The position numbers and the translations under genes were made by a program. From the IMG/VR virus record IMGVR_UViG_3300027847_000667, positions 1-46,095 of that record: a stretch of DNA of 46,095 nucleotides. One strand, written 5' to 3'. The stretch is from a virus. Of the stretch, positions 21,224 through 29,415 are shown piece after piece (position 1 is the first letter of the stretch; each line of letters opens with the position of its first letter). The notes beneath the pieces are model-generated. The model worked only from the letters and a program-made list of their open reading frames with translations, was not told where the DNA came from and did no database searches.

Positions 21224-22695
21224 TGTGTACCCTGCGTTGTTGATATTGTACATCCTAAAGCATTACTACAAGTACTATCTAAAGTATAATTTTGTGAAGT
21301 ATTTCCCTGTTGTATTAAATCAAAATCTGTACTATACCCAGCTAAATTTATTCTTGCAGCATGATTGCCATTACCTCTTTGTGTAATTGTTACATCATGA
21401 TTTGCATCTAAAGTAACATCAAGATAATGTGTTCCTACATCTTCCTGTATAAATGTTCCTGTATTACTATTACCATTTACATCAAAAAACATTGTCTTTC
21501 CATTATTATCTTTTTGAGTTATAGTTAAGTTATTACTGTTACCATCAACATCTAAACTAAAAAAATGTTTTGCCAAAGTGCCACCATCATATTGAATAAG
21601 ACTAACCACATTTGATGTTCCTGTAATATCTATAATCGCTCTATGTTCACCTCTGTCGTTTGCATGATCGCCTTGATTGACAGTTACGTTTGTACTGTTA
21701 CCATTTATAGCTAGACCCAAGCCATTATTATCGCTGTTACCTGTTGTTGTTACATTGCCTTGTTTAATTGTAAGTGTGACATCATCTCCTGTAACTACAG
21801 CATTACCATTCCAATCAATATCACCAATAAAATTACCATCTCCCTTTTGTTGTATACTTGCTGTAAAATTATCACCGCTCTGTGTAATAAATACACCTTG
21901 CGCCAGAGTTGCATTTTGAGCAGTTGACTTTGTTGTTGATTGTGCTGATGTTATTGAAACAGCAATATTATATGTACTTGCTAACATTGTACGCATAGCA
22001 TTCATCCAGTTCTTATTGTTATTAGTATAGTAAGTACTATGTGAGTTGAAGTTTATATCTGTTATTACAACAACTTTACCTGAGTATGAACTACTTAAAT
22101 CATCACCATACCATACAGCACCTACAATTTTACCATTACCATCTTTTGCGAACCATGTACCATTACCAATAGAAGTGAATGAACCACCCGACGAAAATGT
22201 AACTGTACCACTAAAACTTGACAGCCATGACTCGTTTGAATTATGTTGAGTTATGCTATTACTCGAATATCCAGTTGATGTACTGCTGCTATATGTAATT
22301 GTACCACCACCTACCTCATCCTCAATGAAATCTGCTACACTTTGGTTTCTAGGATTACAACAGCCAGGATTTTCAGCCTGAAGATATAATGTACCACCTC
22401 TTGCAAGTAATGCTTTGTAGGCAGTTATTTGTGCTGATGATAAATTTTGATCTCCATTTGGCCAACCGTGTCTTACATCATATATTTGTTCATAAGATGT
22501 AGTATTAGATGGAAAGCTAGAACTTGTTATGTCAACAGAGGTTACAGTATGGCCTGCATCTTCTAGTCTATTCTTCCATTTAATATGTGAGTTTTCATAG
22601 CCCTGATGTATAATTAATACATCTTCAGCATATGCAACACTACTGATTACACTACTGAAGCTGAGTAATAGTAATATTATTAACCACTTCATCAT
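21220..22695 (-). CDS. Secreted ThuA/GATase-like domain fused to curlin repeats
   Basis: 491 residues. A signal peptide (1-23, ending AYA) precedes a Rossmann-like domain (about 25-260): EDVLIIHQGYENSHIKWKNR, YDVRHGWPNG, ARGGTLYLQAENPGCC, KVVVITDINFNS. This resembles ThuA/DUF4350 glutamine-amidotransferase-like folds. From about 275 on there are curlin-type repeats: GVFITQSGDNFTASIQQKGDGN, TLTIKQGN, NVTVNQGD, NLTITQKDNN, VTITQRGNGN, FDLIQQGN. The Gln-x-Gly-x-x-Asn spacing is that of CsgA/CsgB. A second ATG follows at 22692. Its 5' end overlaps FecR by 44 nt. It is probably exported through CsgG and built into or onto an amyloid fibre. Confidence 0.8.
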   Translation of the reverse strand: MMKWLIILLLLSFSSVISSVAYAEDVLIIHQGYENSHIKWKNRLEDAGHTVTSVDITSSSFPSNTTSYEQIYDVRHGWPNGDQNLSSAQITAYKALLARGGTLYLQAENPGCCNPRNQSVADFIEDEVGGGTITYSSSTSTGYSSNSITQHNSNESWLSSFSGTVTFSSGGSFTSIGNGTWFAKDGNGKIVGAVWYGDDLSSSYSGKVVVITDINFNSHSTYYTNNNKNWMNAMRTMLASTYNIAVSITSAQSTTKSTAQNATLAQGVFITQSGDNFTASIQQKGDGNFIGDIDWNGNAVVTGDDVTLTIKQGNVTTTGNSDNNGLGLAINGNSTNVTVNQGDHANDRGEHRAIIDITGTSNVVSLIQYDGGTLAKHFFSLDVDGNSNNLTITQKDNNGKTMFFDVNGNSNTGTFIQEDVGTHYLDVTLDANHDVTITQRGNGNHAARINLAGYSTDFDLIQQGNTSQNYTLDSTCSNALGCTISTTQGTQ

Positions 22696-23779
22696 TTGTA
22701 GTTATCTCCGGTACTTCTATAGCACCTTGTTTAATATTTATTGAATATCCATTATCATTATTCAAAACAAGATATATATTGTTACCATTAACCTCTCTAA
22801 TTATTCTTGTCTCATTTCCATCAATAACTGTAGTAACAAGTGTCTCTGGATTTAAACCAGACGTTCTTCCATCTATGTGTTCACCCCCTGCACCCGCACC
22901 TTTTTTTACTATTCTCAGTTTTCTTTCATATTTTCTGTTTAACTGTGTCAAGATATTCAATAATAAATCTATATCTAAAGGATTAATATCCAACAATCCA
23001 AATTCTAACTCATCTTTTTCTAATTCATTTTCATCTAGTTCTATATATGCTAACAAATCAACGTCAAGTAAATTAGTAGAGGTTGATGATTTTTTTATAA
23101 GTTCAATAATTTTCTCTTTTGGCGGTCTAATAATAAGCATATTATTAATTTGATCCAAAGTCAGATCAAGTATAACTGGCTTGGATGGATTACTTTCTGC
23201 CATGCCAACTGTTGTTGCTTCAAATGCTTGAGTCATAATTACCATCCCTGCTGCCGTTTCTACTGAAATCTCACCAACTGTTCCATCAGCATTCGGTAGT
23301 AAAATAATAAGAGATTTTCCTATCTCATCAACTGTCATACTAAATGCTGTACCCCGAACACCTATTCTAGCAGTCGGAGTACGAATCTCAACATTTTGTT
23401 GATTGAGTCTTGCTATGTTACCACTTGCATATCGAACTGTACCAAGAACAATTTTCATCACCAACTTAGACCCTGTTTGAGAATTAGGATCATATACAAA
23501 CTCATCAATAACAAGAGAACTTTGTGGACTAATTGCTACATTGGTATCATCTATAAATGTGATACCAATGTTTCCTTTACCTGTACGAACATTATCCTTG
23601 AAAAATATATCTGAGTTTTCTTGCAAACTCAAACTTTCATCTTCTCTCTCTACAGATGCATGTCCTTCATAAAGTACTACATTACCAATAATGTTGTTAC
23701 CATAACTCAACGAAGGTAACATAAGAAAGATTAGAATACTAATCGTCAGAAGTAATCGTAACACTGTGACCAGCCCCAT
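22652..23779 (-). CDS. FecR-domain secreted protein
   Basis: 375 residues from the ATG at 23779. A hydrophobic signal segment (about 5-25) is followed by the FecR domain with VLYEGHASVERED, RTGKGNIGITFIDDTNVAISPQSSLVIDEFVY, and VRYASGNIA...VEIRTPTARIGVRGTAFSM. FecR domains are carbohydrate/sensor modules, often paired with CHASE2 cyclases. The C-terminus has an acidic Leu/Asp-rich section and ends with NIYLVLNNDNGYSINIKQGA, which looks like one curlin-type strand. It overlaps the upstream curlin gene by 41 nt and the downstream fusion by 44 nt. Confidence 0.8.
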   Translation of the reverse strand: MGLVTVLRLLLTISILIFLMLPSLSYGNNIIGNVVLYEGHASVEREDESLSLQENSDIFFKDNVRTGKGNIGITFIDDTNVAISPQSSLVIDEFVYDPNSQTGSKLVMKIVLGTVRYASGNIARLNQQNVEIRTPTARIGVRGTAFSMTVDEIGKSLIILLPNADGTVGEISVETAAGMVIMTQAFEATTVGMAESNPSKPVILDLTLDQINNMLIIRPPKEKIIELIKKSSTSTNLLDVDLLAYIELDENELEKDELEFGLLDINPLDIDLLLNILTQLNRKYERKLRIVKKGAGAGGEHIDGRTSGLNPETLVTTVIDGNETRIIREVNGNNIYLVLNNDNGYSINIKQGAIEVPEITTNDEVVNNITITQLQ

Positions 23780-24437
23780 TAGTGGACAACACAACGTCTG
23801 AAGCATTATTTCCAGTTTGTGTTATCACAAAAGTTCCAGAAGCACCAATATGTGTCAATGTCGTATTATGGTGTGCAGCGCCACTATGAGTCGTAGTAAT
23901 TGTATTACTATCTCCTGTTACTGTAATGGCTGTATTTTTATCAGTATTTGTAGATGCTGAACTATTCTCATTAATGATAAGAGTGTTACTATCTGCACCA
24001 CTATTAAATACTACATCAATATTTACATCTGAAACTGAGGCAGAAGTACCTACATTATATGTGGTATTATTGCTGTTACCTATCGTGGCTTCATCAATAT
24101 GAACATCATCAGCAGCAGCATTAGTACCAACAGTAATCGTTGCTTCGTTACTATTACCAGTTTGACTAATAGCTAAGTCTTCTACATTAGTTGCACCAGC
24201 ACCTATAAATGAACCATCAATTACGTTTGTTGCACCAATTTGATCAATATCAAATGTTTGATTGGCTCCTGTTGCTGTAAATACAGTAGTAGAATTACCC
24301 ATCTGATTTCCGTTACCGTCCATATTAATATTGGCAGTAAAAGTTGCTCCTGATTGAGTAATAAAAACATCGTTATCTGCGTGACTTATACCAATCATAA
24401 AAAATGACATAATAACTGCGAGTATAATTTTCTTCAT
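23739..24437 (-). CDS. Curlin-repeat (CsgA/CsgB-like) protein
   Basis: 232 residues from the ATG at 24437, with GGGAAGGAG correctly spaced. A signal peptide (about 1-20, ending SHA) is followed by a low-complexity Asn/Thr/Gly/Ser protein with curlin-type strands: DVFITQSGATFTANI, TFDIDQIGATN, LAISQTGNSNEA, FVITQTGNNASD. The first strand is nearly the same as in the fusion protein (GVFITQSGDNFTASI). It is expected to cross the outer membrane via CsgG and form a cross-beta fibre. It is longer and less regular than E. coli CsgA (151 residues). It follows csgG immediately. Confidence 0.8.
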   Translation of the reverse strand: MKKIILAVIMSFFMIGISHADNDVFITQSGATFTANINMDGNGNQMGNSTTVFTATGANQTFDIDQIGATNVIDGSFIGAGATNVEDLAISQTGNSNEATITVGTNAAADDVHIDEATIGNSNNTTYNVGTSASVSDVNIDVVFNSGADSNTLIINENSSASTNTDKNTAITVTGDSNTITTTHSGAAHHNTTLTHIGASGTFVITQTGNNASDVVLSTNGAGHSVTITSDD

Positions 24438-24438
24438 T

Positions 24439-25338
24439 TTATTCTCCTTCCCTATAAGTATAATTTTCATGAATTTCATTATCATTAAAATTTATATTAT
24501 TCTCATCATTCTCATTATTATCATGATATTCTTCACTAACTATTACCACTGGAGTATCTGGTTCACTAAATTCCCATAAGCCCTTTTCAGCTCCCTTAAT
24601 TATCAACTCTGTCACAACTTTTTCTATTGCTTTTCTAACTGCATATGTAACAGATTCATTTTCTGTATATCCAACTTCTGTCTCCAATAGTTTTGTTCCC
24701 ATGTCTAAAAATTTAAACACATTGGCAGAAACTCTTGTGCTCAATATAGTTTTCTCAGAACTAATGGCCATTAGTATTTCACCTGTACCAACAGATACTA
24801 ATCTTATACCAACCGTCACCGTATCCTTACGATACTCTACTGATGATCCTATACCTAATAATCTTGCTCCAAACCCACCTGTAGTTGTATTTGCATCATA
24901 TCCAACAATACCCCCCTCAATTAACACACCAGCAAACAATAATGGTGTTATTTGATCTTTATCCCCAAAGCTTTCTCTTGTCTGTCGTATAATCTGTCGT
25001 TCTTTTAATAAATTATCAAGAGCAACTCTTTCAACAACTTGAAACCATTCTCCATTTCCTGCTCGTTTCAATGCTTGTATCAACCATATATGTGAACCTT
25101 GCGTAACAGCAGTACTAATCTGTGCTACTGATTGGTTTGGTTTCCTTTGACCAGTTACATCTGTAAAGGAATAAACCGCAATCGGAACTTTCATTTTGGG
25201 TGGTGGGAAAGCATCTAATTGATGTATCAGAGAGTTAGTAACTACTAAAGGTGCGTCAATCTTTTGGACTGATTGACACCCGACCAGTATACTAAAACTG
25301 AAAATCGTTAAGAGGAACCGTAATCGTTGATTTTCCAT
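24439..25338 (-). CDS. csgG: CsgG-like curli secretion channel lipoprotein
   Basis: 299 residues. A lipoprotein signal has lipobox ILVG-C21. The CsgG core is present: PPKMKVPIAVYSFTDVTGQRKP, VTQGSHIWLIQAL, FQVVERVALDNLLKERQIIRQTRE, LLFAGVLIEGGIVGYDANTTTGG, YRKDTVTVGIRLVSVGTGEIL and VSANVFKFLDMGTKLLETEVGYT. CsgG forms the nonameric outer-membrane pore of type VIII secretion. A C-terminal tail of about 30 residues, rich in Asn, Asp and Glu, is extra relative to E. coli CsgG (277). The gene overlaps csgF. The ATG at 25338 is preferred over one at 25347. Confidence 0.93.
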   Translation of the reverse strand: MENQRLRFLLTIFSFSILVGCQSVQKIDAPLVVTNSLIHQLDAFPPPKMKVPIAVYSFTDVTGQRKPNQSVAQISTAVTQGSHIWLIQALKRAGNGEWFQVVERVALDNLLKERQIIRQTRESFGDKDQITPLLFAGVLIEGGIVGYDANTTTGGFGARLLGIGSSVEYRKDTVTVGIRLVSVGTGEILMAISSEKTILSTRVSANVFKFLDMGTKLLETEVGYTENESVTYAVRKAIEKVVTELIIKGAEKGLWEFSEPDTPVVIVSEEYHDNNENDENNINFNDNEIHENYTYREGE

Positions 25339-25816
25339 CTGCACCATCTATTGTTAAAGTTACTACGTCTGTTGTGGTGTTCTTTTCATAACTAATTGTT
25401 GTACCTTCAAATGTTACTGTACCACTACAGCTTCCTACTCCAACCGTATCTCCTTGGCCAACTTTATCTGTCGGAGGTACAACTACTCCAAGTCCATCGT
25501 AAGTTGTTCCACATGATTCACCAAATAAACTATCCGTTAAATTTTTTGATAGCTGAGCATAAATTCTTGATTCTATATTCTTAATAAACTTAGCATAATT
25601 TGTATTGCCCGCATCTCTGATTTCTTGTCGCAGCGCACCCGCTTCCTTTTCTTTTATTGCGGCCTTGCGAGAGAACTCTTGGTTCTCAATCGTTAACACA
25701 TGAGCGCTAAATCCAATACCATTAAATACTGGAGATTTAAAATTAAACACCATACCCTCGGCAAACGCATTAGGTGCTATGATACAAAAAAATAATATGT
25801 AAAATAAATATTTCAT
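25292..25816 (-). CDS. csgF: CsgF-like curli assembly factor
   Basis: 174 residues from the ATG at 25816, which begins a clear signal peptide (MKYLFYILFFCIIAPNAFA). The mature start EGMVFNFKSPVFNGIGFSAH matches the CsgF N-terminus ([24 protein letters not shown]), the segment that plugs the CsgG pore. The helix FIKNIESRIYAQLSKNLTDSLFG follows (CsgF: FTQAIQSQILGGLLSNI), then a C-terminal beta region (TVTFEGTTISYEKNT...TITVPLNDF). The middle has a Gly/Val-rich insert with a Cys pair (GESCGTTYDG...GVGSCSG). Confidence 0.85.
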   Translation of the reverse strand: MKYLFYILFFCIIAPNAFAEGMVFNFKSPVFNGIGFSAHVLTIENQEFSRKAAIKEKEAGALRQEIRDAGNTNYAKFIKNIESRIYAQLSKNLTDSLFGESCGTTYDGLGVVVPPTDKVGQGDTVGVGSCSGTVTFEGTTISYEKNTTTDVVTLTIDGADGKSTITVPLNDFQF

Positions 25817-25820
25817 TTTT

Positions 25821-26102
25821 TTAGTTTTGCTTTTTCCTTTTTTTATTTGCTGCTTCAAAAGGGTCATATTGTTGATTTTGTATTTCTATAATAGTATGAA
25901 TTTTTTGATCCAATCTAATCATATCATTGTCAAGCATTCTCACTCTGTCAATCAAACCCACTAATGTACCACTTGCTTTACTCAAACTTGGTAAAATATT
26001 ATGCGTAACAAATTTCCAAATATAAAATATAAAATATCCCATCCCTACTGCTACAACAATTGGCACTCCATACTGATTAACAAGTTCTACAATACTATCC
26101 AT
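25821..26102 (-). CDS. Small membrane protein with coiled coil (paralogue of the next gene)
   Basis: 93 residues: one N-terminal TM helix (about 10-33), then an amphipathic region (VGLIDRVRMLDNDMIRLDQKIHTIIEIQNQ) and a basic tail KKRKKQN. The layout and the D-R-V...N-D/E-x-I-R-L-D pattern are shared with the gene at 26105-26383, suggesting duplication. A holin-like or envelope scaffolding role is possible. It sits directly before csgF. Confidence 0.6.
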   Translation of the reverse strand: MDSIVELVNQYGVPIVVAVGMGYFIFYIWKFVTHNILPSLSKASGTLVGLIDRVRMLDNDMIRLDQKIHTIIEIQNQQYDPFEAANKKRKKQN

Positions 26103-26104
26103 AA

Positions 26105-26383
26105 CTAATCTTTCCTAGCATCTTCTTTACCATCAGCAGCAGACATTCTACGAGTATCGGGTTTTACTCCTAATGCATGACATATAAGAGCATCTAACCT
26201 CACTATTTCATTATTAATAGTCTTCACACGATTGTCTAACGACGATATCATTCCATTCAGACCCTCAGCCCTACTTACAACCGAATTCAAAATATATTTC
26301 AAAAGCAAAATAATAAAAAACCCGCCGCCGAATACAGCTGCGATGGAAAAGCCTAGGTCAGCAATTAATTTAAATGCTTCCAT
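26105..26383 (-). CDS. Small membrane protein with coiled coil, first gene of the curli island
   Basis: 92 residues from the ATG at 26383, chosen because GGAG is spaced 6 nt before it (the ATG at 26404 has nothing). TM helix about 10-32 (FSIAAVFGGGFFIILLLKYIL), then SSLDNRVKTINNEIVRLDALICHAL and a charged tail. It is preceded by a TATAAATA late box and a leader hairpin. Confidence 0.6.
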   Translation of the reverse strand: MEAFKLIADLGFSIAAVFGGGFFIILLLKYILNSVVSRAEGLNGMISSLDNRVKTINNEIVRLDALICHALGVKPDTRRMSAADGKEDARKD

Positions 26384-26399
26384 CAGGCGCTCCAGTTTT

Positions 26400-26423
26400 A
26401 TCATGATTACATATAATCATGAT
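26400..26423 (-). promoter_or_regulatory. Inverted repeat just downstream of the curli-island promoter
   Basis: A perfect 10-bp inverted repeat, ATCATGATTA and its complement, around a 4-base loop. It lies 10 bases past the late box and immediately before the GGAG of the first gene. It would form a hairpin near the 5' end of the mRNA or an operator for a dimeric repressor. Confidence 0.6.
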
Positions 26424-26433
26424 TATTCTGAAC

Positions 26434-26441
26434 TATTTATA
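26434..26441 (-). promoter_or_regulatory. T4-late-type promoter box TATAAATA (curli island)
   Basis: Exact late consensus on the minus strand, 50 bp before the first ATG. No other promoter is visible between here and 19023, and the genes overlap throughout, so the island is probably one late transcript of about 7.4 kb. Confidence 0.7.
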
Positions 26442-26462
26442 ACTTATAGGAAAGAAACTTTG

Positions 26463-27026
26463 TTAGATTTGCTCTAACATCCATTCTAGATATAATTCTT
26501 CATTAAGAATAGAGTAATTATTACAATTACCATAGGTTTTTATATGCGTATATATACGTTTCGGAGCATATTTTTCTACCATTGTTTTCCAAAACTCGAT
26601 TGGCTCAACGGTACAATGTGCATTTTCTCCACTTGGAAGAACTGCAATTGATGGTTTAGTACATATTGCAAGGAACACAAATTTCTCTGCTCGGGAAAAT
26701 ATGTTGTTAAAAGTTTCAGGCAATTGTTCTTTCGGTATATGTTCCAACACATCTGTAGAATATACACCATCAAAGGGCCCATCAGGAAGTTCTTCGTATT
26801 CTGGAACAGCAGGATCATACAATTCAGGCATTACACCAAGTTCTTCATGATGTTTCCACTTCGTATATTGCAACCCCTTACCACAACCATAATCCAATAG
26901 AGTTTCAGATTTAGTGTCCTTTACCAAATCTACAATATGATGTAGTTGCAGCTTCAAATTATTGCCGGGATAATTTGTATTCAATTCGGCATGATATTGT
27001 TTATATTGTTCAATCCACCAATTCAT
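26463..27026 (-). CDS. Class I SAM-dependent methyltransferase
   Basis: 187 residues. Motif I is TLLDYGCGKGLQYTKW (about 42-57), followed by PFDGVYSTDVLEHIPKEQLP, a motif-IV region with Asp. Residues AICTKPSIAVLPSGENAHCTV and FWKTMVEKY support a small-molecule or sugar-methyltransferase-like fold. Substrate unknown. Its 5' end overlaps the nuclease gene by 17 nt. Confidence 0.75.
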   Translation of the reverse strand: MNWWIEQYKQYHAELNTNYPGNNLKLQLHHIVDLVKDTKSETLLDYGCGKGLQYTKWKHHEELGVMPELYDPAVPEYEELPDGPFDGVYSTDVLEHIPKEQLPETFNNIFSRAEKFVFLAICTKPSIAVLPSGENAHCTVEPIEFWKTMVEKYAPKRIYTHIKTYGNCNNYSILNEELYLEWMLEQI

Positions 27027-27351
27027 TATGTAATCTCACAAAATAATCTGCATCAAGAACCACTAAGGGTTTTTGATTATTTCTCTTGATAAAAACGACA
27101 GGTTCATAATCTCCAGAGTTGGATTCTGCCTGTTCATATGCCTTCCATACATTAAGTGACTCTTGATTTTTACATTCTATAGAATATGGAAACTTTTTTC
27201 TTGCAGCACGAGCCATAATTAAATCTTCACCCCCAGCACCCATAGAACGACTCTCTATATCTTCTGGATGAACATTAAGGGATTCGATTAATTGGTCACG
27301 AACCCATTGCTGGAATCTACGACCTTTTGATTTAGCACTACTCGTCTTCAT
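27010..27351 (-). CDS. Small PD-(D/E)XK nuclease (resolvase/VSR-like)
   Basis: 113 residues. An N-terminal KGRRFQQWVRDQLIE (Glu missing, Gln present) is followed by SMGAGGEDLIMA, giving an Asp, and PYSIECKNQES, the E-x-K of the PD-(D/E)XK fold, then VVFIKRNNQKPLVVL. This matches small phage Holliday-junction or nicking endonucleases. It overlaps the zinc-ribbon ORF upstream. Confidence 0.65.
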   Translation of the reverse strand: MKTSSAKSKGRRFQQWVRDQLIESLNVHPEDIESRSMGAGGEDLIMARAARKKFPYSIECKNQESLNVWKAYEQAESNSGDYEPVVFIKRNNQKPLVVLDADYFVRLHNELVD

Positions 27352-27493
27352 CTATCCATACTATTTCATCTTCAAGTTCAGCTAATAATTCTGTCCCACA
27401 AAATGTACAATAGACAACTTTATAATAATATTCATCCATTAAATATTTTATAGAAAACTCAGCTTCACATGACTCACATACAACTAATTTCAT
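27338..27493 (-). CDS. 51-residue zinc-ribbon protein
   Basis: A short ORF starting MKLVVCESCEAEFS with two CxxC knuckles (CESC at 6-9, CTFC about 29-32) and an acidic tail. This is a typical single zinc ribbon, like small regulators or rubredoxin-like proteins. The ATG overlaps the nrdJ stop (TAATG), and the end overlaps the nuclease start by 14 nt. Confidence 0.65.
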   Translation of the reverse strand: MKLVVCESCEAEFSIKYLMDEYYYKVVYCTFCGTELLAELEDEIVWIDEDE

Positions 27494-29415
27494 TAAATTT
27501 CACAACCGCCCGCCGTACATGCCAATTCCTGTGATCCAATAGTCATATCAGTTTTTTCATACTCTGACAATTTACTCCACTCCACTTCCTTCGGCATCTT
27601 ATCAAGAAGAATTTCATACTCTTCTTTTTTAATGTCTTGATATGGTGCTTGTTTATATGTATGTTCTGCAAATGGAAGGAAACTAACGCCACTCATATAA
27701 TCAAAATGTTTATAGACCCACGCACCAACTTCCAACCATTCGTTTTCCTTAACAGAAATAGTAACTGACGGTTTGTGTTCACACCAATATTTTTGATATG
27801 TCAACCACAACTCCAATTGTTCAATTGCCGACATATCTGTACGAAATACAGCGCTCTCATCTACTTTCATAGGAAAAGAAAAGACAGATGTATTGCTTGG
27901 ATTCATTGCATCATCTTCTACAGGAAATCCAACATCCATCATCATTTTTGTAAGAGGGTCTTTCTTATCTCCACGCACTGTACGAATATAGTAAGGATTA
28001 TGACGAGCATGAATACCAGATGCAGCATCAACCAACTGAGAGACTGTCCCAGACGGTTTAACGCATGTTACAGAGACACTTTGATTGATACCTATCTTTT
28101 TTGCGAACTCTGCATTGGTTTTAATTGCTTCATTTCTCAAATCTTGTAACAGTGTGGGTAAAGTTTGATGTGGTGTTTTACCATTAAGAAGTTTGTTATC
28201 CATGATGCCAGTAAGAGAAACGCCAAGAAGTCTTTCCTCTTCGCAATTCTTTTTCCATGCAGATGAAACATATTTGAAATTCACTAATGTTGATTGGAAT
28301 GTTCCTAGAATTGTTGCAAGCCGTACCTTCTCTAAAAGAGTTCTTCTTGTATCAGACGGACGAACCACAACTTCTGATAAATTACAGAACTCACGATTAC
28401 GCAAAATAATTTCTGAACATGGATTTGTTCCAAAATCAAAATCTGTAGTATTACGCCTACCACTTTGCTCTGATACCTTCACTGCACTTTCACGATTGAA
28501 AATACCACGTTCACCAGACTTGGATTCATAAAGTGCTTTCCACTCATCCATGAATACACCAATATCTGGCTTCTCTGTATAACATGCAGAATTATTTGCA
28601 AGAGATCGTTGAGGTTCAGTAGTCCACCACTGGCCATGCTTTGCAGCTCTCATACGATCATCAGATAAATTTGATAAACTAATAAGAGCAGACCTACGCA
28701 CACCACCAACAACTACAACCTCGGCAATCTTGCATACGATATCGTGGCATTCAATTGAAGATAACTTACGACCATTTGCATTTTTAAAAATGGTGACTGT
28801 AAAATTAAATAAGGATTCTAATGGTTCTGGGCCTGAGGCACGACCACCAAAGGTCTTCAAAGGAGCCCCTGCTGGACGTATTTTAGACAAATTCCAACAT
28901 GGAATCTGACCAATATATAACATACCAACCAACTCTTTTAATGCTTTTGCCCATCCCAATTTACTATCTGCAACAGTAATTGTAGTATCAGACATATGAA
29001 ACTCGTCTGCAATACGAGGCAATTCATTTATATACTGACGTTCAACACTAAACCCTACACCAGTTCCATTCATCAAAACATAAAGAATTTCGTCAAATGA
29101 TGACGGTCTATCTACTGCAATATAGGAACAATTATACCCTGCAATATTTTCTCGTTTAAGTGCTTCTCCAGCAGTCATAAGACAACGCATAGAAGGCATT
29201 ACTTTTAGAGACAATACTGCGTCCTCTAATTCTTCTCTTAGAGTTTTTGTCAGTTTGTAATCATGAAGGTCTTTAAGATGTTCAGTGAAAAAATCAAAAT
29301 ACCTTGCAACTGTTTCATCCCACGTTTCTCTTCTCTCTTTGTTTGGCAACCATCTGGAATATCTGGACAAATGAATAAACTCTTGGTATGATGTAGGCAG
29401 ATAGTTGTTAGGCAT
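27493..29415 (-). CDS. nrdJ: Class II (adenosylcobalamin-dependent) ribonucleotide reductase
   Basis: 640 residues. Features of the monomeric B12-dependent class are NCSYIAVDRPSSFDEILYVLMNGTGVGFSVE, VGGVRRSALISLSN, the radical-site loop TNPCSEIILRNREFCNLSEVVV, CVKPSGTVSQLVDAASGIHARH, and a C-terminal redox pair CTAGGC. It converts ribonucleotides to deoxyribonucleotides independently of oxygen, feeding phage replication together with ThyX. Dependence on cobalamin ties infection to host B12 supply. It lies between a methyltransferase gene (8-nt overlap) and the zinc ribbon. Confidence 0.9.
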   Translation of the reverse strand: MPNNYLPTSYQEFIHLSRYSRWLPNKERRETWDETVARYFDFFTEHLKDLHDYKLTKTLREELEDAVLSLKVMPSMRCLMTAGEALKRENIAGYNCSYIAVDRPSSFDEILYVLMNGTGVGFSVERQYINELPRIADEFHMSDTTITVADSKLGWAKALKELVGMLYIGQIPCWNLSKIRPAGAPLKTFGGRASGPEPLESLFNFTVTIFKNANGRKLSSIECHDIVCKIAEVVVVGGVRRSALISLSNLSDDRMRAAKHGQWWTTEPQRSLANNSACYTEKPDIGVFMDEWKALYESKSGERGIFNRESAVKVSEQSGRRNTTDFDFGTNPCSEIILRNREFCNLSEVVVRPSDTRRTLLEKVRLATILGTFQSTLVNFKYVSSAWKKNCEEERLLGVSLTGIMDNKLLNGKTPHQTLPTLLQDLRNEAIKTNAEFAKKIGINQSVSVTCVKPSGTVSQLVDAASGIHARHNPYYIRTVRGDKKDPLTKMMMDVGFPVEDDAMNPSNTSVFSFPMKVDESAVFRTDMSAIEQLELWLTYQKYWCEHKPSVTISVKENEWLEVGAWVYKHFDYMSGVSFLPFAEHTYKQAPYQDIKKEEYEILLDKMPKEVEWSKLSEYEKTDMTIGSQELACTAGGCEI

